A DNA stretch of 64,000 nucleotides from JAJZSS01 sp964463505 (GTDB lineage Bacteria > Chloroflexota > Anaerolineae > Anaerolineales > UBA4823): contig CAYXDC010000009.1 in NCBI GenBank assembly GCA_964463505.1, positions 1 to 64,000 on the forward strand, read 5' to 3'. The notes below the pieces were generated by a model. That model had not been told where the DNA came from, made no database searches, and worked only from the letters and a program-made list of their open reading frames with translations. Below are positions 15,929 through 24,877 of this stretch, piece after piece; position 1 is the stretch's first letter, and each line of letters begins with the position of its first letter. Position numbers and translations under genes: made by a program.

Positions 15929-17836
15929 TTATCCTTCCAGGGTGCTGATATCACCTTCCGGTTGGCCCAGGGCGCGGGCGCGCAACAAGCGGCGCATGAT
16001 CTTCCCGCTGCGGGTTTTCGGTAGAACATCGACAAATGTGATCGATTCCGGCCGGGCGATTGGTCCGATCTCATGCGCTACATGGTTGCGCAGCTCTTCT
16101 GCCAATTTGTCACTTCCAGTTACATTGTTGCGCAGGATAACATATGCCTGGATAGCATTGCCCTTGATCTCATGCGGCACCCCGATCGCAGCGGCTTCGG
16201 CGACTGCTTGATGGCTGACCAGGGCGCTTTCGACCTCCGCTGTACCCAGGCGGTACCCACTGACCTTGATTACATCATCCATGCGCCCGATGATCCACAT
16301 ATAGCCATCGCGATCTTTGCGCGCCGAATCGCCGGTCTGGTACATGCCTGGGAACTTGCTCCAATATTGTTGTTCATACCGCTCGGGATCGCGATAGACG
16401 GTGCGCAGCATGCCCGGCCAGGGTTTTTTGATCACCAAATAACCTTCTTCCCCAGGAGGAACAGGGTTCCCTTCTTCGTTGACAACCTCGACATCGATGC
16501 CAAAGAATGGGCGAGTTGCAGAGCCCGGTTTGAGAGGTGTGACTGGCAGAGGGGTGATCATAAACCCGCCTGTCTCAGTTTGCCACCAGGTATCCATGAT
16601 TGGGCAGTTTCCCCGGCCAATTACGTTGTAATACCATTTCCAGGCTTCTGGGTTGATCGGTTCGCCGACCGAACCTAACAGGCGCAGGCTGCTCAGGTCG
16701 TGCCGGTTAGCCCAGGCGTCACCAAAGCGCATTAAACCACGTATTGCGGTCGGCGCTGTGTATAGGATGGTGATGCCGTAATTTTCGATCATCCGCCACC
16801 AGCGGTTGGGGTACGGGTGATTGGGCGCGCCCTCGTACAGGAAGCTGGTCGCCCCGTTTAATAGTGGGGCATACACAATGTAGCTGTGCCCGGTGATCCA
16901 GCCCGGATCGGCGGCGCACCACCAGCGGTCCTCATCCTTGATATCGAACACATATTTGAAAGTGGTATGTGTAAAAACCATATAGCCGCCATGAGTGTGC
17001 AGCACGCCCTTTGGGCGACCCGTAGTGCCGGAAGTGTAGAGCACAAACAATGGGTCCTCTGCATCCATGGGCTCGGTACGGCAGGAATTGGTGGAGATGG
17101 GCAGGCTCATCAAGTCGTGATACCAGTAATCACGCCCCGGTTCCATGTATATATCCAGACCAGTGCGCTTCACCACAATACAGCTTTCAATCGTGGGTTG
17201 GCGAGAAATTGCTTCGTCGGCGATTTCTTTCAATCCCACGATTTTGCCACGTAACCAGCCGCCATCAGCCGTGATTAACACCCGGCTTTGGGCATCCTCA
17301 ATCCGCTCAGCCAGCGCCTCAACGCTGAAACCACCGTACACCACACTATGGGGGGCGCCGATCTTGGCGCAGGCCAGCATGGCAATCACTTGCTCCGGGA
17401 TGCGCGGCAGGTAAATCGTGACGATATCGCCTTTTTTGACACCCATGCTGCGCAGGACATTGGAGAACTTGCAGACTTCTCGATTTAAAGAGAAATAGCT
17501 GTAGGTGCGCGTATCCCCGGGCTCACCTTCCCAAATTAATGCCAGCTTGTTCTTGCGAAAGGTTTTCAGGTGCCGGTCCAGAGCGTTGTGGACGATATTG
17601 GTCTTGCCCCCCACGAACCACTTGTAGAAAGGGGCTTTGCTGCTATCCAGCACCTGATCCCATTTTTGAAACCATTCCAGCTCCTCCGCGCGCTCTGCCC
17701 AAAAGCCTTGTGGGTCTTGCAGAGATTGCTGATAGAGCATCTCGTACTCTGGCACATTGGCATTCTCGGTGATCTGCCCTTGTGGATAGAATACCTCACC
17801 CTCCATTGGATTCTGCGTACCTTCTGGCTGGAACAT
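15929..17836 (-). CDS. acsA: Acetyl-CoA synthetase (AMP-forming)
   Basis: Activates acetate to acetyl-AMP and then acetyl-CoA in the cytoplasm. The 635 residues are full length. The start is ATG 17836 behind GGAGG. Motifs: AMP-binding loop YTSGTTGRPKG at about 267-277, DTWWQTETGGF in the adenylate pocket, YQTGDSARKDRDGY, the hinge region GRMDDVIKVSGYR, and PKTRSGKIMRR near the end, where Lys612 is the residue acetylated by Pat-type enzymes in relatives. WWQTETG, with Trp at the acyl pocket, fits acetate rather than longer acids. It is transcribed alone, divergent from the polyphosphate glucokinase operon, from a strong promoter. Confidence 0.95.
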   Translation of the reverse strand: MFQPEGTQNPMEGEVFYPQGQITENANVPEYEMLYQQSLQDPQGFWAERAEELEWFQKWDQVLDSSKAPFYKWFVGGKTNIVHNALDRHLKTFRKNKLALIWEGEPGDTRTYSYFSLNREVCKFSNVLRSMGVKKGDIVTIYLPRIPEQVIAMLACAKIGAPHSVVYGGFSVEALAERIEDAQSRVLITADGGWLRGKIVGLKEIADEAISRQPTIESCIVVKRTGLDIYMEPGRDYWYHDLMSLPISTNSCRTEPMDAEDPLFVLYTSGTTGRPKGVLHTHGGYMVFTHTTFKYVFDIKDEDRWWCAADPGWITGHSYIVYAPLLNGATSFLYEGAPNHPYPNRWWRMIENYGITILYTAPTAIRGLMRFGDAWANRHDLSSLRLLGSVGEPINPEAWKWYYNVIGRGNCPIMDTWWQTETGGFMITPLPVTPLKPGSATRPFFGIDVEVVNEEGNPVPPGEEGYLVIKKPWPGMLRTVYRDPERYEQQYWSKFPGMYQTGDSARKDRDGYMWIIGRMDDVIKVSGYRLGTAEVESALVSHQAVAEAAAIGVPHEIKGNAIQAYVILRNNVTGSDKLAEELRNHVAHEIGPIARPESITFVDVLPKTRSGKIMRRLLRARALGQPEGDISTLEG

Positions 17837-17903
17837 CTAGACCTCCTCCGTATTTCGCCGAATATGCGGATAAATAAGACCACCTAAGAATGGTATGGGC
17901 TTG

Positions 17904-17932
17904 ATTGTATATTTTCACAGAAGCCTTGTCAA
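17904..17932 (-). promoter_or_regulatory. Sigma-70-type promoter of acsA
   Basis: On the minus strand a perfect TTGACA, a 17-bp spacer and TACAAT (five of six). Transcription would start near 17897, leaving a leader of about 60 nt with the GGAGG site before ATG 17836. Confidence 0.72.
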
Positions 17933-18047
17933 CCTGATTTGTAGTAAATTTACAATTTCAAATGACACAAATAATTCGCTGGCTGAGAGCCCGATTTGTT
18001 AAGCTGCTATTAGCGAATTACAAAGCTGTACTGTGGAGAAACAGAGA

Positions 18048-18053
18048 TATAAT
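18048..18053 (+). promoter_or_regulatory. Candidate -10 box for ppgK
   Basis: A perfect TATAAT about 90 bp upstream of the ppgK start. No good -35 hexamer is seen at 16-18 bp, so an activator or an extended contact may be needed. Confidence 0.4.
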
Positions 18054-18142
18054 CGATGACAATCAACCGATTAATCAGCCTGTCTCTACAAGGTGATCAG
18101 AAGCTGCACCTAATTTGCACAACCGCACAAGGAGGGGTTTTC

Positions 18143-18883
18143 ATGGAGATCCTGGGCATCGACGTTGGTGGAACCGGAATTAAAGGTGCGCCGGTAAATA
18201 CCATTACTGGCGTAATGCTGGCAGAACGCTTTCGTATTCCAACGCCTCCTCCAGGCAAGCCTAAACCCATCACTCAGGTTGTTGGTGAAATTGCCCGGCA
18301 CTTCGAGTGGAAAGGTCTAATCGGTTGTGGCTTCCCCTCGGCTGTGAGAGGTGGCAAGGTACTCACTGCCTCCAATATTTCAAAAAAATGGATTGGGGTC
18401 GACGCGGCAACGCTGTTCTCGAATGAAACGGGATGTCCGGTGTATGTGTTGAATGACGCCGATGCAGCAGGTTTGGCAGAAATGACCTTTGGCGCTGGAC
18501 GCGGCCGCAAGGGAGTGGTATTGTTGATTACTATTGGGACCGGTTTAGGAACCTCGTTGTTTACCGATGGAGTCTTGTTGCCAAATGCGGAAATGGGACA
18601 CATTGAAATGGGTGGGCAGGAAGCAGAGTTGTTGGCTTCTGAGGCAGCTCGTGAGCGCAACGGTTTGTCCTGGGCGGCGTGGATCAAACAATTCAATCGC
18701 TATCTGCAAACCATGGAGCAGTTGTTATGGCCCGATCTGATCATCTTAGGGGGTGGGGCGATCAAAAAGCAAGACAAATTCTTGCCTCATCTATCCGTCG
18801 GTACAGAAATAGTGCCGGCACAGTTGTCAAATGAAGCTGGCATTGTTGGGGCAGCCCTGGCTGCACAGATGAAGATGGCTTAA
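18143..18883 (+). CDS. ppgK: Polyphosphate glucokinase (ROK family)
   Basis: Phosphorylates glucose using polyphosphate, and in many members also ATP. The protein has 246 residues from ATG 18143, chosen because GGAGGGG lies just before it and the protein then opens MEILGIDVGGTGIKGAPV. The phosphate-1 motif DVGGTG is at residues 7-12. Also visible are VGCGFPS-like IGCGFPSAV, LNDADAAGLAEMTFG with the catalytic Asp, TIGTGLGTSLF and EMGHIEMGG. The zinc-binding CxCGxxGCxE motif of other ROK kinases is absent, as is normal for PpgK. It is followed at once by a FIST-domain gene in the same direction. Confidence 0.9.
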   Translation: MEILGIDVGGTGIKGAPVNTITGVMLAERFRIPTPPPGKPKPITQVVGEIARHFEWKGLIGCGFPSAVRGGKVLTASNISKKWIGVDAATLFSNETGCPVYVLNDADAAGLAEMTFGAGRGRKGVVLLITIGTGLGTSLFTDGVLLPNAEMGHIEMGGQEAELLASEAARERNGLSWAAWIKQFNRYLQTMEQLLWPDLIILGGGAIKKQDKFLPHLSVGTEIVPAQLSNEAGIVGAALAAQMKMA

Positions 18884-18884
18884 G

Positions 18885-20093
18885 TTGAGTGCGGATTCGA
18901 TGGCCGGTAAAGTTCATTTTTATTCTGCTCTGGCAGTCCAGCCTAATTCTGCGGATGCGCTGGATGAGATTGTAGAACAATTACGATCCCAGGGATTTCA
19001 ACCAGGGGAAGATGCGGTAGACCTGGCAGTGGTATTTATTTCAGCCCATTTCACTCAGCAGACGGAGATCATCCGGCAGGCAATAGCGAGACTGGTTTCA
19101 CCCTCTGTTATGTTGGGTAGTTCGGCGGAGGGTGTGATCGGCGATGAGCAAGAAATAGAGGACTTACCGTCCATCTCCCTTGTGGCAGCTCAGCTCCCAG
19201 GTGTTGAGCTAAAGCCTTTTGCTTTGCAAGCCATTGATTGGCCTTGCATGTTGCTCCAGCCCAACGATTTTGCGCAACTGCTCGAAGTGCCAACAGATAC
19301 CCACCTTTTTATCTTGCTGGCTGATCCATTCTCGGCGCCGATCGACGACGTATTGCAGGCCTTCAATCTGGCCTTTAGCGGCGTTCCAGTGGTAGGGGGA
19401 ATGTCCAGTGGGGCGCTGCGCCCCAACGGCAACATGTTGATCCTGGATGGCAAGGTATTTCAGGAGGGCGCGGTCGGGGTAGCTCTGGCTGGCAATCTGG
19501 ATATCGATATTCTGGTCTCCCAGGGTTGCCGGCCGATCTGGCGGCCTTTTGTAGTCCAGGCGGCGAATAAGAATTGGATCTATCAATTAGAACGCCGCGT
19601 CCCATTAGCCTGGATTCAAGATCTGATCCCCGAACTATCCGAAGATGAGCGCGGGTTGTTACAAAATGGTTTGTTTGTGGGTCGTGCAGTGAAAGCTGGC
19701 CAGGAGTTCTTCGGTCAAGGTGATTTCCTGGTCCGAGGAGTCACGGGGATTGATCAGCAAAATGGCGCCATCGCAGTAGCAGACCAAATTCAAGAAGGCG
19801 AAGTGATCCAATTTCATTTACGCGATGCGTTCACCGCCACCGAAGACCTGGAAATGATGCTTGTTCCCCAGATGTTCAGCAAACCCCCGGATGGTGCGCT
19901 TTTATTTACCTGCAATGGACGCGGCACGCGTCTGTATGACCACCCGAATGGGGATATCTCAGTGATACGTAAGAATCTTGGGGATATTCATCTGGCAGGT
20001 TTCTTTTGCGCCGGCGAAATTGGCCCGATTGGGGACCAAAATTTTATCCATGGACATACCGCCAGCCTGGTTCTTTTCCGGTCAACTGAATAA
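18885..20093 (+). CDS. FIST-domain sensory protein
   Basis: A soluble protein of 402 residues (TTG start at 18885) or 397 (ATG at 18900); the ATG is the safer start. It has the FIST N-terminal domain, with SVMLGSSAEGVIGDEQEIED and FVLADPFS-like FILLADPFSAPIDDVLQAFN, then VVGGMSSGA, and the FIST C-terminal domain, with GDFLVRGVTGIDQQNGAIAVADQIQEGEVIQFHLRDA and the hallmark ALLFTCNGRGTRLY. It ends with LAGFFCAGEIGPIG, also family-typical. FIST domains are proposed to bind small ligands such as amino acids and usually accompany kinases, cyclases or methyl-accepting proteins. Here it stands alone behind ppgK by 1-16 bp. Its partner is not visible. Confidence 0.88.
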   Translation: MSADSMAGKVHFYSALAVQPNSADALDEIVEQLRSQGFQPGEDAVDLAVVFISAHFTQQTEIIRQAIARLVSPSVMLGSSAEGVIGDEQEIEDLPSISLVAAQLPGVELKPFALQAIDWPCMLLQPNDFAQLLEVPTDTHLFILLADPFSAPIDDVLQAFNLAFSGVPVVGGMSSGALRPNGNMLILDGKVFQEGAVGVALAGNLDIDILVSQGCRPIWRPFVVQAANKNWIYQLERRVPLAWIQDLIPELSEDERGLLQNGLFVGRAVKAGQEFFGQGDFLVRGVTGIDQQNGAIAVADQIQEGEVIQFHLRDAFTATEDLEMMLVPQMFSKPPDGALLFTCNGRGTRLYDHPNGDISVIRKNLGDIHLAGFFCAGEIGPIGDQNFIHGHTASLVLFRSTE

Positions 20094-20252
20094 GGTCCTT
20101 TAAACTCAAACTGCGCATCAGGTCGGCTGCCAACTTTCCTGTCTGCGCAGAGTTGAGTGAGGAGAATGCATCTCCTATTATACGAATGGACTTGAGTTGA
20201 GCATGAATAAAAGCTAAACGTTACATGAGAGCGATCACGAAACGGATAACAG

Positions 20253-20293
20253 AACTACACGGGCTTTGCCATTTGAGTTGGGTGTAGTTTTTA
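20253..20293 (+). terminator. Possible terminator of the ppgK-FIST operon
   Basis: AACTACAC at 20253-20260 pairs with GTGTAGTT at 20282-20289, followed by TTTATTTC. The loop is long (21 bases) and the T run overlaps the end of the convergent tsaC gene, so support is moderate. Confidence 0.4.
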
Positions 20294-20932
20294 TTTCTTG
20301 GATAACAGCACCTGATCGAGCTCAGCTTTAGAGATAGGGCCTTCCCGTAGAATAGCAAGCTCGTGCCTCGTGCAATCCACCACAGTGGATGGGGTGCCCC
20401 CAATCGTTTCTCCTCCGTCTATGATTAAATCTACCCGCCCGCCGAGTTGCTGTTGGACCTGCTTAGCATTGGTCGCGCTGGGATACCCGGACAGGTTGGC
20501 GGAAGTCACCGCTAGGGGACCACTGGCGCGCAGTAAAGCCAACGCCAACGTGTGATTGGGCATACGCACACCGATCGTTGGTGAGGGTGAAATGTTTTCT
20601 GGTAAGTCAGGATGGCGTGGAACAACCAGGGTTAGCGGACCGGGCCAGAAACGGTCAGCCAGCTGGTAGGCATGCGCCGGCAGGTTGATGGTCACCTGCT
20701 CCAGGTCGGCGAGACTGGCTAGCAGTATGGCAATCGCTTTGTTGGTTTCGCGTTCCTTCACCTGATAAAGTGAATTGATCCCCTGGGGATCAAAGGCGGG
20801 ACTAGCCAGCCCATACACAGTATCGGTCGGAAAGGCTACCAATCCACCATTTCCCAAAACCTGCACAGCTTGTTCTACTGCTTTTGGGATGGATTCTGGG
20901 GTCAGGGCTGATATGAGCATCGATTGAGTCAT
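20291..20932 (-). CDS. tsaC: L-threonylcarbamoyladenylate synthase (YrdC/Sua5 type)
   Basis: Makes threonylcarbamoyl-AMP from threonine, bicarbonate and ATP, for t6A37 modification of ANN-decoding tRNAs. The 213 residues are the short TsaC form. Seen: GGLVAFPTDTVYGLASPAFD, the KERETNKAIAIL segment equivalent to the KxR motif, WPGPLTLVVPRH, IGVRMPNH, and PLAVTSANLSGYPS, followed by IIDGGETIGGTPSTVVDC. It lacks the extra C-terminal Sua5 domain. Its start overlaps the end of a methyltransferase gene by 4 bp (ATGA). Confidence 0.95.
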   Translation of the reverse strand: MTQSMLISALTPESIPKAVEQAVQVLGNGGLVAFPTDTVYGLASPAFDPQGINSLYQVKERETNKAIAILLASLADLEQVTINLPAHAYQLADRFWPGPLTLVVPRHPDLPENISPSPTIGVRMPNHTLALALLRASGPLAVTSANLSGYPSATNAKQVQQQLGGRVDLIIDGGETIGGTPSTVVDCTRHELAILREGPISKAELDQVLLSKK

Positions 20933-21558
20933 GCGTCACTCCTCTGTGCAATGGCAAACAGGGCAAACCCGGGACCGACGCTATATTCCCATCGGTTGAG
21001 GGTTAGCTTAGCAGACTGGCATACCAGCTCTAATTCATCTGGCAACCAGCGCTGATGGTTTTCGGCGCGCTGCGCCCAGTCGATCAGGGAGGTGCGTGCT
21101 GTGCCAGTAAGCCCGCGCCGCTCAGCCACCTCTCTGGCAGCAGCTACACTCAGGCGCGGCGAAGGATTCAACAGACCAATGCGCCCGCCAGGAGCCACCA
21201 TCCGGTGCATTTCCAGCAGGGCTTCTAGCGGTGATGGTAAATAGAATAACAGGTTGCTGCTGGTGACCAGGTTAAATCTCCCAGAAGTGAATGGTAGAGA
21301 TTGTGCATCCCCACAAACCACTTGCCCCCAAAGCGGTTCAGGGCGAAACATGGACGCATCCAGATCGATACCGGTTGCCTGGCAGCCCATGTGGTGGAAT
21401 AGCATTGGGAGCAAACCTGGTCCACAGCCGATGTCCAGGACGCGTTCGCCAGGCTGCGGCTGACACCATTGAGCGAACGTTTCCAGTGTGCGCCTCCAGG
21501 CAGTTGTTGTTTGAATGTGTTGAAACTCGGCCGGCTCGGGTTTAGATTGGATATCCAA
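20929..21558 (-). CDS. Class I SAM-dependent methyltransferase
   Basis: A 209-residue methyltransferase of the Methyltransf_11 type. Motif I is VLDIGCGPGLLPMLF near residues 40-52, strand 2 ends in GIDLDASMF, then VVCGDAQSLPFTSGRFNLVTSSNLLFYLPSP and the motif III region MVAPGGRIGLLNPSP. Its stop overlaps the start of tsaC, so the two are translationally coupled. That coupling need not mean a shared pathway. The substrate cannot be assigned. Confidence 0.82.
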   Translation of the reverse strand: MDIQSKPEPAEFQHIQTTTAWRRTLETFAQWCQPQPGERVLDIGCGPGLLPMLFHHMGCQATGIDLDASMFRPEPLWGQVVCGDAQSLPFTSGRFNLVTSSNLLFYLPSPLEALLEMHRMVAPGGRIGLLNPSPRLSVAAAREVAERRGLTGTARTSLIDWAQRAENHQRWLPDELELVCQSAKLTLNRWEYSVGPGFALFAIAQRSDA

Positions 21559-21591
21559 AGTGGCTTGCTATCTGGCAGTTTGGCTGGCTTT

Positions 21592-22323
21592 TTAGATCTG
21601 GTATCCCAGGCGTTCAAGATAAGCGCCGAATGCATTTGCCAGCATCGTTTGTTGCTCAGCGGTCAACTTATCCCGGAAACGGCCGCGTATCCCTTTATTA
21701 AAGTGCAGGCCTTTCTGGTCCTGGCGGGCGTGTTCGGGGCGGTATTGTTCAATGACCGCCTGGATGTTCGCTGACATGAGGTCACAATTCAGAAATTCGG
21801 CTAGGCGGGTAGCTTCGCCATCATAATTTTCTACGAGGTCTTCGTACGCTGTATGAAGGACGGTAGGGATGCTTAACCAGGCCTCGGAGATGCGTACGTA
21901 GTCTTGGATAAAGGCCAGCGAGGTTTCAAAATCAACCAGGTTAGAAAAAGCATTGGGGCGGCCTTTTTGAATGGCGCGTCGTCCATTGTCATAGGCGGAG
22001 AGTAATGCATCGCGTGGGTCGCGATAAATGTAAGCGACTTTCATTTGATTCAGACCGATCAAACGCCGGGCAAAGGGTGAAGGTCCAGCATGGGCTTTAA
22101 TAACAAAAGTTTTCCCCAGCGCGGACGGTATCCACACTGCCCCGAGCCGCCGCACCGTCAAAGCGCCAATATTGCAGTTGACTTCCGTAAGGATGCGTTG
22201 TAAATGATAATCGGCGCGGATCTGTCGGGCATTTTGACCACCGCTGGTGGTGATCAGGTCGTGCATCAGGTTATAGTACCAGCCCGAACCAGCCCTGGGC
22301 ATGCCTGCAGAGAGGATAATCAT
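21592..22323 (-). CDS. Sulfotransferase-family protein
   Basis: A 243-residue PAPS-dependent sulfotransferase-like protein. The 5'-phosphosulfate loop is PRAGSGWYYN at about residues 9-18, and the 3'-phosphate site is YIYRDPRDALLSAYDNGRR near 97-115, both in the order and spacing of the Sulfotransfer_1 family. The first strand MIILSAGMPRAGSGW is typical for a complete N-terminus. It lies 33 bp before a methyltransferase gene, outside the main glycan locus by a few kilobases. The acceptor is unknown; a carbohydrate, lipid or small molecule are all possible. Confidence 0.82.
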   Translation of the reverse strand: MIILSAGMPRAGSGWYYNLMHDLITTSGGQNARQIRADYHLQRILTEVNCNIGALTVRRLGAVWIPSALGKTFVIKAHAGPSPFARRLIGLNQMKVAYIYRDPRDALLSAYDNGRRAIQKGRPNAFSNLVDFETSLAFIQDYVRISEAWLSIPTVLHTAYEDLVENYDGEATRLAEFLNCDLMSANIQAVIEQYRPEHARQDQKGLHFNKGIRGRFRDKLTAEQQTMLANAFGAYLERLGYQI

Positions 22324-22438
22324 GCGAAAAATTTTGCTCCTGGCTCGCCGCTGATCTCAGGGCGAGGTGATAAGGCTTGCAGGATTGTATTATACAAGGG
22401 ATGAGGCCCTGTTTCGATGGTTGAGTCAGTCGGTATGT

Positions 22439-22444
22439 TATAAT
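22439..22444 (+). promoter_or_regulatory. Candidate -10 box for the YtxH gene
   Basis: A perfect TATAAT about 35 bp before the ATG at 22479. A TTGAGT lies upstream, but only 12 bp away, too close for a normal -35. Confidence 0.45.
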
Positions 22445-22478
22445 CAAACGTGAAGATATTACCCAACAGGAGGTTCAC

Positions 22479-22691
22479 ATGAAGGGTGTAACGAGTTTTC
22501 TATCCGGATTGATCTTGGGTGTTTTGACAGGCGCAACGCTGGCAATCCTGGTTGCCCCGGAATCTGGTGAAGAATTACGTGGTCAAATCCGCCAGCGTGT
22601 GGAGACTATTCAGTCTGAGGTGAGCCGGGCGGCTCAAGAGCGTCGCGCTGAGCTTGAACAAGAACTGGCAGGATTACGCCGGGCGCATTAG
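22479..22691 (+). CDS. Small YtxH-domain protein
   Basis: A 70-residue protein with an AGGAGG site 7 bp before ATG 22479. One N-terminal membrane helix (SFLSGLILGVLTGATLAILVA) is followed by APESGEELRGQIRQRV, the YtxH/gas-vesicle-protein-like signature, then an amphipathic Glu/Arg-rich helix. YtxH proteins are membrane-anchored, often stress-induced and without a defined biochemical role. It is flanked by its own promoter-like box and a strong terminator, so it forms a one-gene unit. Confidence 0.85.
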   Translation: MKGVTSFLSGLILGVLTGATLAILVAPESGEELRGQIRQRVETIQSEVSRAAQERRAELEQELAGLRRAH

Positions 22692-22728
22692 TAAGACACC
22701 AATATTAACTGCTTTCTATTCAAAAAGG

Positions 22729-22757
22729 AACGCCGGACTCAACTGCCCGGCGTTTTT
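22729..22757. terminator. Bidirectional terminator between ytxH-like gene and glycan locus
   Basis: CGCCGG at 22731-22736 pairs with CCGGCG at 22747-22752. Read on the plus strand it is followed by TTTTT, closing the YtxH gene. Read on the minus strand it is followed by TTCCTTTTT, closing the long glycan operon 33 bp after its last gene. Confidence 0.88.
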
Positions 22758-22789
22758 GTGTGCACAGCATCTGTAAAACTGATACATGC

Positions 22790-24877
22790 TTAGCGCGCGA
22801 GTGTAAAACGGTAAGCTGCTGGCTGGCGTGTGAAACGCGCGGTACCCGATACGACCAGCACCACCTCGTCGACACCCTGCCCGATTTCAAGCGTTAGACT
22901 CAGCCTGTTCTCCCCACTCAGAGCATATTTCTCAACTGTCGTTTCGTCACCCAGCTTAATCAATGAAACCTGGTAGGTTTGCGGGATCAAATTGTTGATA
23001 CGCACAAAACCATCTCCAACCCAGCCGCCGGTATCGGTTTCGAAATCGGTGAAATAGTCTGTTTCAGGAATGGCAATATCATCTAGCAGAAAGCCCTCTG
23101 CATGTACGGCAGCATCGGTTACATATTCAAAGCGCAAGTGCACTTGCTGACCGGCAAATTGAGAAATATCAACAGACTCCTGGATCCACTCGGGACCAGC
23201 TCCACTTTGACCCGTATAAGCCCAACCATAGCTGTTACCAGATGGATCGTCGGGGGTGCCAGATGGAGTGGTAATGATCTGCCAGTTTTCACCATCCGTA
23301 GATGCGAGCAGATACAGGTAATCGTAGTCGGTTTCCAGGTCGTACCATGTCCAGTAGGAAAGCGTTATGGGTCCACTGTGCGCAGTGAAATCGAAGCTGC
23401 GCGTCAGCGTCATATCCGATTCATCCCCCCGATTGGACCACATATAGTATTCACCTGAAAATGGATCAGCTGGAACAACCATAGCCTGGATAGATCCCTC
23501 GAAATCCAGGGTGAAAGTGCCCTGGCAACGTAGTCGAATGTAGTCGACGCCATATTGGCTAACTTGGCGAGTTTCGGATAAGTCGGAACAATCTCGGATG
23601 CTCTCTGTGGCGGTTGGTTGCGGCGCTTGTGGATAGTTGTGGTAAGTGTAGCGCCCGTCCATGGCTTGTGGGTCTTGCAGGTAGGAGGCAATCGTCCAAT
23701 CCACGAAGACATCATCCGCCTGGATGATTTTTCCGGTAAGCGGATCGCTGGCGCTGTTATCATTCAGCACGCGATCAACACTTACCAGACCGTTGGCTGG
23801 GTTAGCGACCACAGCTTGGGTGGCTTCTTCTCCAAATCGATCCAGAAAATATAAGACATAAAGAAAGGCTGCACCATAATGTGGGGTAGTATCTTCTATC
23901 CCTCCCGGCCAATCTGTAAGCTGCATATCTGGGTCGAGCGTATAGACATAGTCTGAACCACCCACACTATATCCGTTCAAGTAAGCTGCCAGTTCCGAAA
24001 ATCCCTCATTTAACCAGGTCTCTTCATTGCGATCCTGATACCAGTGGATCATATGCTGGAATTCATGCGCCAGCACACTGTAGGCAAATTCCTCATCCAG
24101 GCTGACATTGTCCGCACTGAGAAAAAACATTTCATGAGCGTTAGAATATTCGTGGGCTAATGGGTGGTATTCGTCAGCTGAGGAATAATAACCAGCAAGA
24201 GAGAATCCCAGGTCTTTGGCATACAGGATATAAAGATGTGGGTCCCCATCCACCCCGGGTGTCCATTCGCTTCCGAAAAACTCCTGGTTGGTGGGGTAGA
24301 TTTCATCTTGAAAGGTTTCAACCAGATCGCGTAAGTCATTGTGGTTGAATTGGACACCATCCTGGATCCAAAAATAGACATTCTCGGTCACGTACTCCAG
24401 GGTGGCGTCAATTTCATGGGTGCTGTTGCTGTCAACATTGGTAACCCAGAATGATTTCTGTTCACCAACCTGATATGGAGCTGCTGGAGGAGCTAAAGTT
24501 TCCGGGATATTTTGTTTGCCTTCCAGGCGTTGGGCGAGAACAGGCAGGTTATTGATTGGCACGATCGTATCGATCAATGTTTGCAAGGTGTCCGTAGGGA
24601 TGACCGAAACTGGCTGATTGATTGCGGGATTGGGATGTGGATTAGATCCCGAGGGTTCGGTTGGCTTATCTGTGGGTCGTTCTGGATTCTGAGATGGGGG
24701 CTGCGCCGGGGATGTGGGGCGAATCACAACCGGGGTTGGTTCATTTATCTTGCCTTGCGTTTGCGAGTTGTAAATGGTAAATGCACTGCCCACTATCACT
24801 AAAGCTATACAGCATAAGGCGATAATACCCAACAGGGCCAGAACGCCAATAACAATAAGATTGTTTCGTTTCATCAA
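22790..24877 (-). CDS. Secreted or membrane-anchored zinc metalloprotease
   Basis: A 695-residue extracytoplasmic protease. Residues 8-34 form a membrane anchor or signal helix, followed by a Pro/Thr-rich linker (about 45-90). The catalytic domain shows HEFQH at 271-275 and NEGFSE around 290-295, giving two His ligands and a downstream Glu in the gluzincin manner, as in M30 hyicolysin-like and related peptidases. After about residue 430 there is a jelly-roll segment resembling the domain of immune-inhibitor-A proteins (SYWTWYDLETDYDYLYLLAS ... FLLDDIAIPE) and a C-terminal beta domain. It overlaps the upstream O-antigen-ligase-like gene by 4 bp and is the last gene of the glycan operon. Confidence 0.86.
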   Translation of the reverse strand: MMKRNNLIVIGVLALLGIIALCCIALVIVGSAFTIYNSQTQGKINEPTPVVIRPTSPAQPPSQNPERPTDKPTEPSGSNPHPNPAINQPVSVIPTDTLQTLIDTIVPINNLPVLAQRLEGKQNIPETLAPPAAPYQVGEQKSFWVTNVDSNSTHEIDATLEYVTENVYFWIQDGVQFNHNDLRDLVETFQDEIYPTNQEFFGSEWTPGVDGDPHLYILYAKDLGFSLAGYYSSADEYHPLAHEYSNAHEMFFLSADNVSLDEEFAYSVLAHEFQHMIHWYQDRNEETWLNEGFSELAAYLNGYSVGGSDYVYTLDPDMQLTDWPGGIEDTTPHYGAAFLYVLYFLDRFGEEATQAVVANPANGLVSVDRVLNDNSASDPLTGKIIQADDVFVDWTIASYLQDPQAMDGRYTYHNYPQAPQPTATESIRDCSDLSETRQVSQYGVDYIRLRCQGTFTLDFEGSIQAMVVPADPFSGEYYMWSNRGDESDMTLTRSFDFTAHSGPITLSYWTWYDLETDYDYLYLLASTDGENWQIITTPSGTPDDPSGNSYGWAYTGQSGAGPEWIQESVDISQFAGQQVHLRFEYVTDAAVHAEGFLLDDIAIPETDYFTDFETDTGGWVGDGFVRINNLIPQTYQVSLIKLGDETTVEKYALSGENRLSLTLEIGQGVDEVVLVVSGTARFTRQPAAYRFTLAR

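Larger units (their letters stand above)
17837..18142. other. Divergent promoter region between acsA and ppgK
   Basis: About 306 bp without a gene. It contains the minus-strand acsA promoter and, near the right end, a TATAAT box for ppgK. The middle (17940-18040) is AT-rich and shows no hairpin or clear operator. Confidence 0.7.

Noticed and set aside
20161..20178. GGAGA-ATGCA-TCTCC hairpin downstream of the FIST gene
   Set aside because: A 5-bp stem with a 5-base loop and only a short AT tract is too weak to call a terminator.
22421..22444. TTGAGT / TATAAT as a complete promoter for the YtxH gene
   Set aside because: The spacer is only 12 bp; just the -10 box was kept.
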